Shown: positions 1-11,817, counted from the first letter of the stretch. The stretch is DNA of 64,000 bases from Pseudomonas sp. HAR-UPW-AIA-41 (GCF_002304225.1 NZ_NSLB01000006.1:186001-250000), one strand, 5' to 3'. Translations and numbers: made by a program. Notes: generated by a model not told the origin, from the sequence alone.

Positions 1-677
1 GGCAGACGCTGGGCATTGTCGGCGAAAGCGGCTCGGGCAAGTCCACTCTGGGTCTGGCCATCCTGCGACTGCTGGGCAGTCAAGGCGACATCCGCTTCCA
101 GGGGCAGGCCATTCAGGGCCTGTCGCAGAAAGAGGTTCGCCCGCTGCGCCGGCAGATGCAGGTGGTGTTTCAGGACCCTTACGGCAGCCTCAGCCCGCGC
201 ATGAGCGTGGGTCAGATTGTCGGAGAGGGCCTGCGCATTCATGGTATGGGCGATGAAGAGGCGCAGGAACAGGCGATCATCGATGCGCTCGTTGAGGTAG
301 GGCTGGATCCGGAAACCCGCCATCGCTACCCCCACGAGTTCTCCGGCGGACAACGGCAGCGTATTGCCATTGCCAGGGCCCTGGTGCTCAAGCCGGCGCT
401 GATCCTGCTCGACGAGCCGACTTCGGCCCTCGACCGCACGGTACAGCGACAAGTGGTTGAACTGCTGCGCAACCTGCAGCGCAAGTACAACCTGACCTAC
501 CTGTTCATCAGCCACGATCTGGCGGTGGTCAGGGCGCTGAGTCACCAGTTGATGGTGGTCAGGCAGGGTCAGGTGGTGGAACAAGGGGACGCGGCCAGCA
601 TTTTCGCCGCGCCGCAACACAGCTATACCCGGCAACTGCTCGAAGCCGCGTTCATGACGCCGGGCGGGGCCGCCTAA
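1..677 (+). CDS. ABC transporter ATP-binding protein, C-terminal part (YejF/OppF type), partial
   Basis: The reading frame is open from the window edge (codons from base 3), so the N-terminus is missing. It couples ATP hydrolysis to import, probably of peptides, at the inner face of the membrane. Visible motifs are Walker A (GESGSGKST), a Q-loop (VFQDPYGSLSPRM), the signature FSGGQRQRIAIARAL, Walker B (LILLDEPTSALD) and the H-loop (FISHDL). The FQDPYGSLSPRM stretch is typical of the second ATPase domain of YejF or OppF/DppF. It precedes fabI by 19 bp, matching the order I recall in P. aeruginosa. Substrate cannot be told from this half. Confidence 0.85.
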   Translation, partial: QTLGIVGESGSGKSTLGLAILRLLGSQGDIRFQGQAIQGLSQKEVRPLRRQMQVVFQDPYGSLSPRMSVGQIVGEGLRIHGMGDEEAQEQAIIDALVEVGLDPETRHRYPHEFSGGQRQRIAIARALVLKPALILLDEPTSALDRTVQRQVVELLRNLQRKYNLTYLFISHDLAVVRALSHQLMVVRQGQVVEQGDAASIFAAPQHSYTRQLLEAAFMTPGGAA

Positions 678-696
678 CCAGTAAGAGGATACGGAT

Positions 697-1491
697 ATGG
701 GATTTCTCGCCGGCAAGCGCGTACTGATCGTCGGGGTCGCCAGCAAGCTGTCGATTGCCTCGGGCATCGCTGCCGCCATGCACCGTGAGGGTGCCGAACT
801 GGCCTTCACCTACCAGAACGAAAAACTCAAAGGCCGCGTCGAAGAGTTCGCCGCCGGCTGGGGTTCCAGTGCCGAGCTGTGCTTCCCGTGCGATGTGGCC
901 AGTGACGAGGAAATCGCCAAGGTCTTCGAAGCACTGGCGAAAAAGTGGGATGGCTTGGACTGCATCGTCCACTCCGTGGGCTTCGCCCCGGGCGACCAGC
1001 TCGACGGCGACTTCACCGAAGTCACCACCCGCGAAGGCTTCCGCATTGCCCATGACATCAGCGCCTACAGTCTGGTGGCCCTGGCCAAGGCCGGTCGCCC
1101 GCTGATGCAGGGCCGCAATGGTAGCGTACTGACCCTCTCCTACCTGGGCGCTGAGCGCACCATGCCCAACTACAACGTCATGGGCATGGCCAAGGCCAGC
1201 CTGGAAGCCGGCGTACGTTACCTGGCAGGCAGCCTCGGCCCGGAAGGCACCCGCGTCAATGCCATCTCGGCAGGCCCGATCCGCACGCTCGCCGCGTCCG
1301 GCATCAAGAGCTTCCGCAAGATGCTGGCAGCCAACGAGAAGCAGACCCCGCTGCGTCGTAACGTGACCATCGAGGAAGTCGGCAATGCCGGCGCCTTCCT
1401 CTGCTCCGACCTGGCCTCGGGCATCAGTGGCGAGATCCTCTATGTGGATGGTGGTTTCAACACCACGGCCATGGGCGCCATCGAAGACTGA
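697..1491 (+). CDS. fabI: Enoyl-[acyl-carrier-protein] reductase (NADH)
   Basis: FabI performs the last reduction of each fatty acid elongation cycle, trans-2-enoyl-ACP to acyl-ACP, in the cytosol. The 264-residue protein is a divergent short-chain dehydrogenase: the N-terminus [20 protein letters not shown] is the nucleotide-binding segment of FabI, and the [10 protein letters not shown] stretch carries the Tyr-x6-Lys catalytic pair. The C-terminus has the usual [13 protein letters not shown]. Length is normal for the family. The start has an AGAGGA ribosome site 9 bases upstream. An intrinsic terminator follows and is shared with the convergent ppiD. Confidence 0.95.
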   Translation: MGFLAGKRVLIVGVASKLSIASGIAAAMHREGAELAFTYQNEKLKGRVEEFAAGWGSSAELCFPCDVASDEEIAKVFEALAKKWDGLDCIVHSVGFAPGDQLDGDFTEVTTREGFRIAHDISAYSLVALAKAGRPLMQGRNGSVLTLSYLGAERTMPNYNVMGMAKASLEAGVRYLAGSLGPEGTRVNAISAGPIRTLAASGIKSFRKMLAANEKQTPLRRNVTIEEVGNAGAFLCSDLASGISGEILYVDGGFNTTAMGAIED

Positions 1492-1504
1492 TAGCTTCGA
1501 AATG

Positions 1505-1532
1505 AAAAAAGCCCGCAATCGCGGGCTTTTTT
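1505..1532. terminator. Bidirectional intrinsic terminator between fabI and ppiD
   Basis: A hairpin with stem GCCCGC/GCGGGC (1511-1516 and 1521-1526) has an A-run before and a T-run after it, so it can serve both convergent genes. Confidence 0.85.
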
Positions 1533-1553
1533 CTGTCCGTCAGAGCGGTTGGG

Positions 1554-3425
1554 TTAGAACCGCTCGATCTCGGCCTTGGCTTGCAGCTGACGACGGTAAG
1601 CATTGAAATCCTGCTGACCGCTGCGCGAAGCGAGGAAACGACGGTACATACCCTTCTCTTCCTCGGACAGCGCGTTTTCCTGCTCACTGACACCATTCAG
1701 GCGCAGCACAACGAAATCGCCATTGCCCAGTTCCACACCAGCAAACGCCGGCTTGTCCGCAGCCTGCGGCTTGGCCATACGGAACACAGCCTGCAACACG
1801 GCAGGATCAACACCTTCCTGATTGCGGGTAGCGGCTTCCTGAACCTTCCAGGTATCCGCCTTGGCGGCTTTGGTCGGCGTCTTGCCACTGCGCAGATCGG
1901 CGATCAGCGCCTCGCCATCGCGCTTGGCCTGTTCGGCGGCACGCTGGCTGAGCAGATGGCCGCGAATGGTTTCGCTGACCTGCTCCAGCTTGAGTTGTTC
2001 CGGCAGCTTGTGCTCCTTCACGCGGATAACCACAACGGTTTCCGGATCCAGCTCGATCAGACCACTGTTGGCGCCGTCTTCCAGCACTTCCTTGCTGAAG
2101 GCCGCCTGCAGAACCTGACGGTTGGCCGCCAGGCCATCGCCACCCTCACGACCGAAGGCCGGGCTGAGCTGGACCTTGAGATCGAACTCCTGGGCCGGCT
2201 GAGCCAGATCGGAAGACTCGTAAGCGAGGCTTTCCAGCTGCTTGCTGGCCTCGACAAACAGTTTCTCCACTTCCTGGGACTTGAAGTCACGGGACAGCTT
2301 GTCCTTCAGGCTGGCAAAACTCGGTACGTCCGGCGCCTGAACGCCCAGCAGCTTGATCAGGTGCCAGCCAAACTCGCTGCGCACAGGTGCGGAAACCTGA
2401 TTGAGCTTGAGTTCATACAGCGACTTCTCGAATGCCGGGTCATACACGCCGGGGCCGGCATAACCCAGATCGCCACCGTTTTCGGCAGAGGATGGATCGT
2501 TGGAGAGTTCCTTGGCCAGTGCGGCGAAGTCTTCACCGGCGGCAATACGCTTGGCGATCTCATCGATCTTGGCTTTGGCCTGTTCATCGTTGAGCTTGTC
2601 ACCTACCTCGATCAGGATGTGCGCGGCCTGACGCTGCTCGGCCAGCGCGGCGATTTCCTTCTCGTACTGCGCTTTCAGATCCTCTTCACTCACTTCGACC
2701 TGATTGAAGAAGGCATCCTTTTTAAGCTCCAGGTACTCCAGAACGACCTGCTCGGCACTTTTGTACTCGGCAGCATGCTCATCGAAATAGGCCTGGATAT
2801 CAGCCTCGGCAATTTTCACACTGGCCGGATCGGCCTTGATTGTCAGAGCGGCAAAGTCGCGAGTCTGCTTTTCCAGTTTGGCAAAAGCCTGCACTTCGGC
2901 GTCGGTAACAAAACCACTGCCGGCAAAGGCAGCGCGCAGCTGGCCGATCAGCATTTCCTGCTGCAGCATCTGACGGAACTGCAGACGGGTGTAGCCCATC
3001 TGCTGCAGTACCTGGTCATAACGTGTAGCGTTGAACTCGCCTTCGACTTGAAACTCGGGAGTCTGCAGGATCAGCTTATCCAGAGCACTCTCGGAAAAAG
3101 CGAACTTCGCACTCTGTGCCCCTTGGAGCAGCAGTTGGCGATCAATCAGCCCCTTGAGGGCCGCCTCGCGCAGGAGCTTCTCATCCAGCAGGCTGCTGTC
3201 GAAGTCCTTGCCCAGTTGCTGCATCAGTTGGCGACGCTGGGCATCAGCGGCCTGCGCCAATGCACTCTGACTGATTTCCTCACCATTGACCTCAGCGGCT
3301 GTCTGCGCCTTGCTGGTACTGGTCATGATCGCGTCAAAGCCCGTCAGGGCCATGAGCACAACGATGATCCCAATGATGGTTTTGGCAATCCACCCCTGTG
3401 AATTGTCCCGGATATTCTGCAGCAT
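1554..3425 (-). CDS. ppiD: Peptidyl-prolyl cis-trans isomerase PpiD, membrane-anchored periplasmic chaperone
   Basis: PpiD is an inner-membrane-anchored chaperone at the Sec exit that helps fold secreted proteins. The 623-residue protein starts MLQNIRDNSQGWIAK, followed by one membrane helix (about residues 15-32, IIGIIVVLMALTGFDAI), a SurA-like N-domain, and a parvulin domain around residues 260-360 (AAHILIEV to FGWHLIKLLG). I chose the ATG at 3425 because a GGGGGAG ribosome site lies just upstream; an in-frame start 10 codons earlier lacks one. It follows tRNA-Asp and hupB, as in other Pseudomonas. Confidence 0.92.
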   Translation of the reverse strand: MLQNIRDNSQGWIAKTIIGIIVVLMALTGFDAIMTSTSKAQTAAEVNGEEISQSALAQAADAQRRQLMQQLGKDFDSSLLDEKLLREAALKGLIDRQLLLQGAQSAKFAFSESALDKLILQTPEFQVEGEFNATRYDQVLQQMGYTRLQFRQMLQQEMLIGQLRAAFAGSGFVTDAEVQAFAKLEKQTRDFAALTIKADPASVKIAEADIQAYFDEHAAEYKSAEQVVLEYLELKKDAFFNQVEVSEEDLKAQYEKEIAALAEQRQAAHILIEVGDKLNDEQAKAKIDEIAKRIAAGEDFAALAKELSNDPSSAENGGDLGYAGPGVYDPAFEKSLYELKLNQVSAPVRSEFGWHLIKLLGVQAPDVPSFASLKDKLSRDFKSQEVEKLFVEASKQLESLAYESSDLAQPAQEFDLKVQLSPAFGREGGDGLAANRQVLQAAFSKEVLEDGANSGLIELDPETVVVIRVKEHKLPEQLKLEQVSETIRGHLLSQRAAEQAKRDGEALIADLRSGKTPTKAAKADTWKVQEAATRNQEGVDPAVLQAVFRMAKPQAADKPAFAGVELGNGDFVVLRLNGVSEQENALSEEEKGMYRRFLASRSGQQDFNAYRRQLQAKAEIERF

Positions 3426-3483
3426 GACTCCCCCGAAAACAGCCGTGCTTAGCACCGCTGCAGGATGGATTTCTTTGGATAAA

Positions 3484-3510
3484 AGAAAGGCGCATCCGTG
3501 GATGCGCCTT
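3484..3510 (-). terminator. Intrinsic terminator downstream of tRNA-Asp
   Basis: On the minus strand a 9-bp stem AGGCGCATC/GATGCGCCT is followed by TTTCTTTT, immediately after the tRNA-Asp 3' end. Confidence 0.8.
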
Positions 3511-3519
3511 CTCGTGAAC

Positions 3520-3596
3520 TGGCGGAGCGGACGGGACTCGAACCCGCGACCCCCGGCGTGACAGGCCGGTATTCTAACCGACTGAACTACCGCTCC
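3520..3596 (-). tRNA. tRNA-Asp (GTC)
   Basis: The 77-nt minus-strand sequence folds as a cloverleaf: acceptor GGAGCGG paired with CCGCTCC, anticodon loop centred on GTC, T-arm with GGTTCGAGTCC, and an encoded CCA end. It sits between hupB and ppiD. Confidence 0.96.
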
Positions 3597-3600
3597 GCAG

Positions 3601-3626
3601 CCGGAGCCGACTCACATCGACTCCGG
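3601..3626 (-). other. Hairpin between hupB and tRNA-Asp
   Basis: The stem CCGGAG/CTCCGG (3601-3606 and 3621-3626) lies between the hupB stop and the tRNA 5' end. There is no T-run, so it could be a processing structure or a weak terminator for hupB. Confidence 0.35.
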
Positions 3627-3643
3627 GCAACTCATCAAGACGC

Positions 3644-3916
3644 TTAGTTGACGGCGTCTTTCAGGGCCTTGCCAGCTTTGAAGCCCGGGATCTTGGCAGC
3701 AGCGATGTTGATCGGCTTGCCAGTCTGCGGGTTACGGCCGGTACGGGCAGCACGCTCTTTGACAGCGAAGGTGCCGAAGCCAACCAGAACAACGGAATCA
3801 CCAGCTTTCAGGGCACCAGTAACGGATTCGATTACGGCGTCCAGTGCACGGCCAGCAACAGCTTTCGGGATATCAGCAGATGCTGCGATGGCATCGATCA
3901 GTTCCGACTTGTTCAC
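3644..3916 (-). CDS. hupB: DNA-binding protein HU-beta
   Basis: HupB is a small histone-like protein that bends and compacts DNA in the nucleoid. The 90-residue protein is full length for HU, with [20 protein letters not shown] forming the beta-arm with its conserved RxGRNPxTG tip. Translation begins at GTG with an AAGGGGA ribosome site 7-8 bases upstream. It is downstream of lon, as in enterics and pseudomonads, but has its own strong promoter in the 134-bp gap. Confidence 0.96.
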   Translation of the reverse strand: MNKSELIDAIAASADIPKAVAGRALDAVIESVTGALKAGDSVVLVGFGTFAVKERAARTGRNPQTGKPINIAAAKIPGFKAGKALKDAVN

Positions 3917-4007
3917 TCTTAAGTCCCCTTATTTCGTGAGTTGTTTCTTAGTGTTTGGTGTAAGCAAAACCGGTGCTGGGTGGGCTTCATGCCACTTAGT
4001 GTGCCGC

Positions 4008-4037
4008 TTTATAACAAGGGCTCAAAAAAGGTGTCAA
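4008..4037 (-). promoter_or_regulatory. Sigma-70 type promoter of hupB
   Basis: On the minus strand a perfect -35 TTGACA (4037-4032) is followed after 18 bp by TATAAA (4013-4008). Transcription would start near 4001, about 85 nt before the hupB start. Confidence 0.7.
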
Positions 4038-4050
4038 GGAAGCTTGCCTG

Positions 4051-6444
<2,394 letters not shown>

Positions 6445-6502
6445 GAGTTCAGCTCTACAACGGACTCGGAGGCCTGCCCTTGCAGGCAGGCGGATGAACC
6501 TA

Positions 6503-6531
6503 AGATGGGGGTGGGCCCGGGAAAAAACAAG
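6503..6531 (-). promoter_or_regulatory. Candidate heat-shock (sigma-32) promoter of lon
   Basis: The minus strand reads CTTGTT (6531-6526), 15 bp, then CCCCATCT (6510-6503), close to the RpoH consensus CTTGAA-N13-15-CCCCATNT. lon is a classical RpoH target, and the clpX gap carries a similar site with the same spacing. Confidence 0.6.
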
Positions 6532-6564
6532 CGCAATACTTGGAATCGCAATGCCCAGAAATAA

Positions 6565-6586
6565 CAAGGGGCCCGAAGGCCCCTTG
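6565..6586 (-). terminator. Terminator downstream of clpX
   Basis: A 9-bp stem CAAGGGGCC/GGCCCCTTG with loop CGAA lies 5 bp past the clpX stop and is followed on the minus strand by TTATTTC. The T-run is short. Confidence 0.65.
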
Positions 6587-6591
6587 TCGAG

Positions 6592-7872
6592 TTACGCGTC
6601 TGGCGCGGCCTTGGCCGGCTGTTCGCTATTCTCGTAGATCAATAAGGGCTTGGAGTTGCCGGCAATGACGCTCTCGTCGACAACCACCTTGCTGACATCC
6701 TTCTGGGAAGGAATCTCATACATGGTGTCGAGCAGGACGCCTTCGAGAATCGACCGCAGACCACGGGCGCCGGTTTTGCGCTCCAGAGCCTTGTGCGCGA
6801 CAGCCTTGAGGGCATCGGCACGGAACTCCAGATCAACACCTTCCATCTCGAACAGCTTGGCGTACTGCTTGGTGAGAGCATTCTTCGGCTCGGTCAGAAT
6901 CTGCATCAGGGCAGCTTCATCCAGCTCGTCGAGGGTCGCAATCACCGGCAGACGACCAACGAACTCCGGAATCAGACCGAACTTGACCAGATCGTCGGGC
7001 TCGATATCACGCAGGGTCTCACCAATCTTCTTGCCGGTATCAGGACTGCGCACCTCGGCATTGAAGCCGATGCCCCCCTTGGTCGAGCGCCCCTGAATCA
7101 CCTTTTCCAGACCAGCGAAAGCACCGCCGCAGATGAACAGGATGTTGCGCGTATCGACCTGCAGGAACTCCTGCTGCGGATGCTTGCGGCCACCCTGGGG
7201 CGGAACCGAGGCCACAGTGCCCTCAATCAGCTTGAGCAGCGCCTGCTGTACGCCTTCGCCCGACACATCGCGGGTGATCGACGGGTTGTCCGACTTGCGC
7301 GAAATCTTGTCGATTTCATCGATGTAGACGATGCCCATCTGGGCCTTCTCGACATCGTAGTCGCACTTCTGCAGCAACTTCTGAATGATGTTCTCGACAT
7401 CCTCACCCACATAACCGGCTTCAGTCAGTGTGGTGGCATCAGCAATGGTAAACGGCACATTGAGCAGGCGAGCAAGAGTCTCGGCCAGCAGCGTCTTGCC
7501 GGAACCGGTCGGACCGATCAGCAGGATGTTGCTCTTGCCGAGCTCAACGTCATCTTTCTTCTCGCGCTGATTGAGGCGCTTGTAGTGGTTGTACACCGCT
7601 ACAGCGAGCACCTTCTTGGCACGTTCCTGACCGATCACATACTGATCGAGAATGCTGCTGATCTCCTTCGGAGCCGGCAGCTTGTGCGCGTTACTTTCGG
7701 CCTGAGCTTCCTGCACCTCCTCGCGGATGATGTCGTTGCACAGATCGACGCACTCGTCGCAGATAAATACCGACGGGCCGGCAATCAGTTTGCGCACTTC
7801 ATGCTGGCTTTTGCCACAGAAGGAGCAATACAGCAGCTTGCCGTTTTCCTCGCCGTTGCGGGTATCAGTCAT
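6592..7872 (-). CDS. clpX: ATP-dependent Clp protease ATP-binding subunit ClpX
   Basis: ClpX unfolds tagged substrates and threads them into ClpP. The 426-residue protein has an N-terminal C4 zinc domain (CSFCGKSQ and ICDECVDLC, residues about 17-46), Walker [14 protein letters not shown], Walker [10 protein letters not shown], and the ClpP-docking loop near IGFN. Length and motifs are normal. It lies 110 bp after clpP, with a hairpin and its own heat-shock-like promoter in the gap. Confidence 0.97.
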   Translation of the reverse strand: MTDTRNGEENGKLLYCSFCGKSQHEVRKLIAGPSVFICDECVDLCNDIIREEVQEAQAESNAHKLPAPKEISSILDQYVIGQERAKKVLAVAVYNHYKRLNQREKKDDVELGKSNILLIGPTGSGKTLLAETLARLLNVPFTIADATTLTEAGYVGEDVENIIQKLLQKCDYDVEKAQMGIVYIDEIDKISRKSDNPSITRDVSGEGVQQALLKLIEGTVASVPPQGGRKHPQQEFLQVDTRNILFICGGAFAGLEKVIQGRSTKGGIGFNAEVRSPDTGKKIGETLRDIEPDDLVKFGLIPEFVGRLPVIATLDELDEAALMQILTEPKNALTKQYAKLFEMEGVDLEFRADALKAVAHKALERKTGARGLRSILEGVLLDTMYEIPSQKDVSKVVVDESVIAGNSKPLLIYENSEQPAKAAPDA

Positions 7873-7906
7873 TAGATCAATCCAAATCCGGATGGCTTGT
7901 AAAACA

Positions 7907-7935
7907 AGATGGAGGCAAATGCGGGCATTTTCAAG
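7907..7935 (-). promoter_or_regulatory. Candidate heat-shock (sigma-32) promoter of clpX
   Basis: The minus strand reads CTTGAA (7935-7930), 15 bp, then CTCCATCT (7914-7907), one mismatch from the RpoH -10 core. The spacing is identical to the lon site. Confidence 0.55.
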
Positions 7936-7943
7936 TCCGCAAA

Positions 7944-7970
7944 CCTCTGCCGCGCATCAGCCGGCAGAGG
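7944..7970 (-). other. Intercistronic hairpin between clpP and clpX
   Basis: A perfect 9-bp inverted repeat CCTCTGCCG/CGGCAGAGG with a 9-nt loop stands between the two genes and is followed by only TTT on the minus strand. It may be a partial terminator, so that clpX relies partly on its own promoter. Confidence 0.5.
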
Positions 7971-7982
7971 TCATACACTGCG

Positions 7983-8624
7983 TCACGCAGTGGCCGGACG
8001 CTTGCTCAGAACCTGATCGATCAGGCCATATTTCACGGCATCCGGGCCGCTCATGAAGTTGTCACGGTCGGTGTCGCGGGCAATCACATCCAGCGGCTGA
8101 CCAGTGTGGTGCGCCAGCACATTATTCAGGCGCTCGCGGATGGTCAGAATCTCGCGCGCATGGATCTCGATATCCGAGGCCTGCCCCTGGAAGCCACCCA
8201 GCGGCTGGTGAATCATCATCCGCGAATGCGGCAGGCAGTAGCGCTTACCCGCTGCACCGCCAGCCAGCAACAGGGCACCCATGCTGCAAGCCTGACCGAT
8301 GCAGATGGTCGATACATCCGGCTTGATGAACTGCATGGTGTCGTAGATCGACATACCGGCCGTCACCGAACCACCCGGCGAGTTGATGTACAGATGAATG
8401 TCCTTGTCCGGGTTTTCCGCCTCAAGGAACAGCAACTGCGCCACCACCAGGTTGGCCATGTAGTCCTCAACCTGACCAACCAGGAAGATCACCCGCTCCT
8501 TGAGCAGGCGGGAATAGATGTCATAGGCACGTTCGCCACGGGCCGACTGCTCGACCACCATCGGCACCAGACCGCCAGCGGCCTGGACATCAATCATTTG
8601 CGGCATGAAAGGATTTGCGGACAT
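7983..8624 (-). CDS. clpP: ATP-dependent Clp protease proteolytic subunit
   Basis: ClpP forms the barrel peptidase that works with ClpX. The 213-residue protein has the catalytic Ser in [11 protein letters not shown], His in MMIHQPLGG and the downstream Asp in [13 protein letters not shown] chose the ATG at 8624 ([10 protein letters not shown]) because it gives the usual Pseudomonas length; a GTG four codons upstream (8636) abuts the ribosome site GGGAG without spacing. It lies between tig and clpX on the same strand. Confidence 0.95.
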   Translation of the reverse strand: MSANPFMPQMIDVQAAGGLVPMVVEQSARGERAYDIYSRLLKERVIFLVGQVEDYMANLVVAQLLFLEAENPDKDIHLYINSPGGSVTAGMSIYDTMQFIKPDVSTICIGQACSMGALLLAGGAAGKRYCLPHSRMMIHQPLGGFQGQASDIEIHAREILTIRERLNNVLAHHTGQPLDVIARDTDRDNFMSGPDAVKYGLIDQVLSKRPATA

Positions 8625-8664
8625 GTGCTGCGACACTCCCTTAAGTCATGTCTCTATAGACGCA

Positions 8665-8688
8665 TAAGCCAGCACGAAGGCTGGCTTA
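8665..8688 (-). other. Hairpin downstream of tig
   Basis: A 9-bp stem TAAGCCAGC/GCTGGCTTA with a 6-nt loop lies 29 bp after the tig stop. It lacks a T-run, so it is a weak terminator candidate or RNA-stability element. Confidence 0.4.
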
Positions 8689-8716
8689 TGGTGTGTACTC
8701 GAACGAGGCGAGAGGA

Positions 8717-10027
8717 TCAGTCGGCTTGCGGAGCTTCTGCCGGCTTGACTGCTTCTTCGTAGGAGACCGCTTTATCGGTCACTTTGGCCTGCTGCAGAAC
8801 AGTATCTACAACTTGCTCTTCGAGCACAACCGAGCGCACTTCGTTCAGCTGCTGCTCGTTCTTCAGGTACCAGGCAACTACCTGCTGCGGCTCCTGATAA
8901 GCGGACGCCATCTCTTCGATCAGCTCGCGAACACGGTTTTCGTCAGGCTTCAGCTCAGTCTTCTTGACCACTTCAGCAACGATCAGGCCCAGCACCACGC
9001 GACGCTTGGCCTGCTCATCGAACAGCTCAGCCGGCAGCTGATCTGGCTTGATGTTGCCGCCGAACTGCTGCACAGCCTGCACGCGCAGACGGTTCACTTC
9101 ATTGGCGATCAGCGCCTTCGGCACTTCAACCGGGTTGGCGGCCAGCAGACCTTCCATTACCTGATTCTTGACCTTGGACTTGATGGCCTGACGCAGCTCG
9201 CGCTCCATGTTCTTGCGCACTTCGGCGCGGAAGCCGTCGATACCGCCTTCCTTGATGCCAAACAGAGCAAAGAACTCATCGTTCAGCTCCGGCAATTGCG
9301 GCGCAGAAACGCTGTTGACGGTGATGGTGAACTCAGCAGTTTTGCCGGCCAGATCCAGATTCTGGTAATCAGCCGGGAAAGCCGGGTTGATCACGCGCTC
9401 TTCGCCAGCCTTGACACCCACCAGAGCCTCTTCGAAGCCCGGGATCATGCGGCCGGAGCCCAGCACCAGCGGGGTACCCTTGGCCGAACCGCCAGCGAAA
9501 GCCTCGCCATCGATCTTGCCAACGAAATCGATATTCAGCTGATCGCCATTTTCGGCAGCACGCTCAACAGCTTCGAAGCGGGTGTTCTGCTTGCGCAGGA
9601 TTTCCAGCATGTTGTCGACATCGGAGTCCTGTACTTCAGCCTGTTGACGCTCGATGGTCAGACCCTCGAAGCCAGCCAGCTGAATTTCCGGGAACACTTC
9701 GAAAGTCGCGACGTATTCCAGATCCTTACCCTTCTCGAACACTTTCGGCTCGACCGCCGGAGCGCCGGCCGGATTCAGCTTCTGGGCAACGATGGCTTCG
9801 TAGTAGGTCGCCTGGATCAGATCGCCCAGCGCTTCCTGACGCGCACTGTCTTCGTAGCGCTGACGAATGACGCTCATCGGCACCTTGCCCGGACGGAAGC
9901 CCGGAACCTTGGCGCGACTGGCAGTCTGCTGCAGACGCTTGTTGACTTCGGTCTCGATACGCTCGGCCGGGACGCCAACGGTCATGCGACGCTCAAGGGC
10001 GGAGGTGCTTTCAACAGAAACTTGCAT
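8717..10027 (-). CDS. tig: Trigger factor, ribosome-associated chaperone
   Basis: Trigger factor meets nascent chains at the ribosome exit and has FKBP-type prolyl isomerase activity. The 436-residue protein starts [17 protein letters not shown], carries the ribosome-docking region with GFRPGKVP (residues about 42-49), an FKBP-like domain about 150-240 ([11 protein letters not shown]) and the long helical C-domain. The ATG at 10027 gives the standard length. It is the first gene of the tig-clpP-clpX-lon run. Confidence 0.96.
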   Translation of the reverse strand: MQVSVESTSALERRMTVGVPAERIETEVNKRLQQTASRAKVPGFRPGKVPMSVIRQRYEDSARQEALGDLIQATYYEAIVAQKLNPAGAPAVEPKVFEKGKDLEYVATFEVFPEIQLAGFEGLTIERQQAEVQDSDVDNMLEILRKQNTRFEAVERAAENGDQLNIDFVGKIDGEAFAGGSAKGTPLVLGSGRMIPGFEEALVGVKAGEERVINPAFPADYQNLDLAGKTAEFTITVNSVSAPQLPELNDEFFALFGIKEGGIDGFRAEVRKNMERELRQAIKSKVKNQVMEGLLAANPVEVPKALIANEVNRLRVQAVQQFGGNIKPDQLPAELFDEQAKRRVVLGLIVAEVVKKTELKPDENRVRELIEEMASAYQEPQQVVAWYLKNEQQLNEVRSVVLEEQVVDTVLQQAKVTDKAVSYEEAVKPAEAPQAD

Positions 10028-10083
10028 GGATATTCCTCGTTGCACAGACGTAAGCCGGCGTTCCGGCCTCAATAAAGGCCAGC

Positions 10084-10112
10084 ATTCTAGTGGGAAGAAA
10101 TGCAGAAGTCAT
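10084..10112 (-). promoter_or_regulatory. Candidate promoter of tig
   Basis: The minus strand has ATGACT (10112-10107), 17 bp, TAGAAT (10089-10084). The match is moderate at -35 and good at -10, leaving a leader of about 50 nt. Confidence 0.4.
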
Positions 10113-10153
10113 CCGCCCGAAAGGGCGAAAAGATCATATAAAAGAAGGAAATA

Positions 10154-10238
10154 TGGTGCGGACGGAGAGACTCGAACTCTCACGCCTTGCGGCGCTGGAA
10201 CCTAAATCCAGTGTGTCTACCAATTCCACCACGTCCGC
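10154..10238 (-). tRNA. tRNA-Leu (TAG)
   Basis: The 85-nt class II tRNA has acceptor GCGGACG/CGTCCGC, anticodon arm CTGGA-TTTAGGT-TCCAG with anticodon TAG, a long variable arm, and an encoded CCA. It is last in the minus-strand Arg-His-Leu cluster. Confidence 0.95.
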
Positions 10239-10260
10239 GGAGGGGGTACTGCAGAAAAGC

Positions 10261-10286
10261 AAACGCCAGGCTAAAGCCTGGCGTTT
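10261..10286 (-). terminator. Hairpin terminator between tRNA-His and tRNA-Leu
   Basis: An 11-bp perfect stem AAACGCCAGGC/GCCTGGCGTTT with loop TAAA is followed on the minus strand by GCTTTTC. It could terminate part of the transcription after tRNA-His, or guide processing. Confidence 0.6.
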
Positions 10287-10292
10287 GGAATA

Positions 10293-10368
10293 TGGGGTGG
10301 ACGATGGGAATCGAACCCACGACACCAGGAGCCACAATCCTGTGCTCTACCAACTGAGCTACGCCCAC
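10293..10368 (-). tRNA. tRNA-His (GTG)
   Basis: The 76-nt cloverleaf has anticodon GTG in the loop ATTGTGGC, T-arm GGTTCGATTCC and an encoded CCA. The base just 5' (10369) can supply the G-1 that pairs with discriminator C, as expected for tRNA-His. Confidence 0.95.
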
Positions 10369-10413
10369 CATATTGCATTGCTTGCACTACACTGCCTGCG
10401 CCGATGTACCAGA

Positions 10414-10490
10414 TGGCACGCCCGGCAGGACTCGAACCTGCGACCATCCGCTTAGAAGGCGGATGCTCTATCCAGCTGAGCTACGGGCGC
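10414..10490 (-). tRNA. tRNA-Arg (TCT)
   Basis: The 77-nt cloverleaf has acceptor GCGCCCG/CGGGCGT, anticodon TCT in CCTTCTAAG, T-arm GGTTCGAGTCC and an encoded CCA. It is the first tRNA of the cluster. Confidence 0.95.
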
Positions 10491-10597
10491 TTATTCATCT
10501 GCATTCATTGCGGAGCGCAGATCAACAGCTCGGCTTATGCAGACCAGCTGCACCACCGTCTTACCCAGCTAGAAGCTGTGCTCGACAAGCGGGGCGC

Positions 10598-10626
10598 ATG
10601 TTATCGACAGAGCCCCACCCCGTCAA
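10598..10626 (-). promoter_or_regulatory. Promoter of the tRNA-Arg-His-Leu cluster
   Basis: The minus strand reads TTGACG (10626-10621), 17 bp, TAACAT (10603-10598), then a GC-rich discriminator GCGCCCC, the pattern of stringently controlled stable-RNA promoters. The leader to tRNA-Arg is about 100 nt. Confidence 0.7.
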
Positions 10627-10759
10627 CCGAAAATTTAAAAAAAGTTCAGTGAGATAAAGGAGTTACAGGAAAAACCAAGGCGCGCGCCTTTGCCGGCCAC
10701 GCCGCACATGCGAGAATAGGCCAACTGTTTTTAATCCTCCTACTGGTTAACCAAGCGTT

Positions 10760-11614
10760 ATGACCGCACACCTGATCGACGGCAAGGCGATCGCCGCCAA
10801 CCTCCGCCAGCACATTGCCCAACGCGTTGCCGAGCGGCGCCAACAGAACCTCCGCGCGCCCGGCCTGGCCGTGATTCTGGTCGGCAGCGACCCTGCATCC
10901 CAGGTTTACGTGTCGCACAAGCGCAAGGATTGCGAGGAAGTCGGCTTTCATTCTGTGGCCCACGACCTGCCCGCTGAAACCAGCCAGCAGCACCTGGAAA
11001 CACTGATCGACCAGCTGAACGATGACCCGACCATCGACGGCATCCTCGTACAACTACCGCTACCTGCCCACCTCGACGCCTCGCAGCTTCTGGAGCGCAT
11101 CCGCCCGGACAAAGACGTTGACGGTTTCCATCCATTCAACATTGGCCGCTTGGCTCAGCGCATCCCCCTGCTGCGCCCCTGCACCCCAAAAGGCATCATG
11201 ACCCTGCTGGAAAGCACAGGCGTTGACCTCCACGGCCAGCATGCCGTCATCGTTGGCGCCTCCAACATCGTCGGCCGCCCCATGGCTCTGGAACTGCTCC
11301 TTGCCGGCAGCACCGTAACCGTCACCCATCGATTCACCCGAGACCTTCCCGGACACCTCGCCAGCGCCGACATCGTGGTAGTCGCAGCCGGCAAGCCCGG
11401 CCTGGTAAAAGGTGAATGGATCAAGCCCGGCGCCATCGTCATTGACGTGGGCATCAACCGCCAGGCAGACGGCAAACTGGTCGGAGACGTCGAGTTCGAA
11501 GCAGCAGCCGAACGTGCCGGCTGGATCACCCCCGTCCCCGGCGGTGTCGGCCCCATGACCCGCGCCTGCCTGCTGGAAAACACTCTCTACGCCGCTGAAC
11601 ACCTACACCAGTAG
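10760..11614 (+). CDS. folD: Bifunctional methylenetetrahydrofolate dehydrogenase/cyclohydrolase
   Basis: FolD interconverts 5,10-methylene-THF and 10-formyl-THF for one-carbon metabolism in the cytosol. The 284-residue protein has the catalytic [13 protein letters not shown] motif (Lys near residue 56), the [12 protein letters not shown] loop and the dinucleotide site [10 protein letters not shown] (about 163-172), ending with the usual [11 protein letters not shown]. It is transcribed divergently from the tRNA cluster and followed by a strong terminator. Confidence 0.96.
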   Translation: MTAHLIDGKAIAANLRQHIAQRVAERRQQNLRAPGLAVILVGSDPASQVYVSHKRKDCEEVGFHSVAHDLPAETSQQHLETLIDQLNDDPTIDGILVQLPLPAHLDASQLLERIRPDKDVDGFHPFNIGRLAQRIPLLRPCTPKGIMTLLESTGVDLHGQHAVIVGASNIVGRPMALELLLAGSTVTVTHRFTRDLPGHLASADIVVVAAGKPGLVKGEWIKPGAIVIDVGINRQADGKLVGDVEFEAAAERAGWITPVPGGVGPMTRACLLENTLYAAEHLHQ

Positions 11615-11630
11615 CCGCATACCCCAGACA

Positions 11631-11662
11631 AGCCCCGACCACACTGTGCTCGGGGCTTTTTT
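11631..11662 (+). terminator. Intrinsic terminator of folD
   Basis: The stem AGCCCCGA/TCGGGGCT (11631-11638 and 11650-11657) is followed by six T. Confidence 0.85.
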
Positions 11663-11817
11663 GTGCCTATCTTTCCTTGCATTCCTTACGCGAACACATC
11701 AACCACCACTCAACCCCAGCCGCAAGATTTTCACCAACCCTATTTACTCGATAAATATCGGCATTATAATCACTCGAAAGCCAAAATCGTACGCTAACCG
11801 CTGTTGGAGTTCGCAGA

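Noticed and set aside
1581-3401. 606-codon plus-strand frame opposite ppiD
   Set aside because: Antisense shadow of ppiD; rich in L, Q, G and H without motifs.
10090-10455. Plus-strand frames across the tRNA cluster
   Set aside because: They read through three tRNA genes in antisense.
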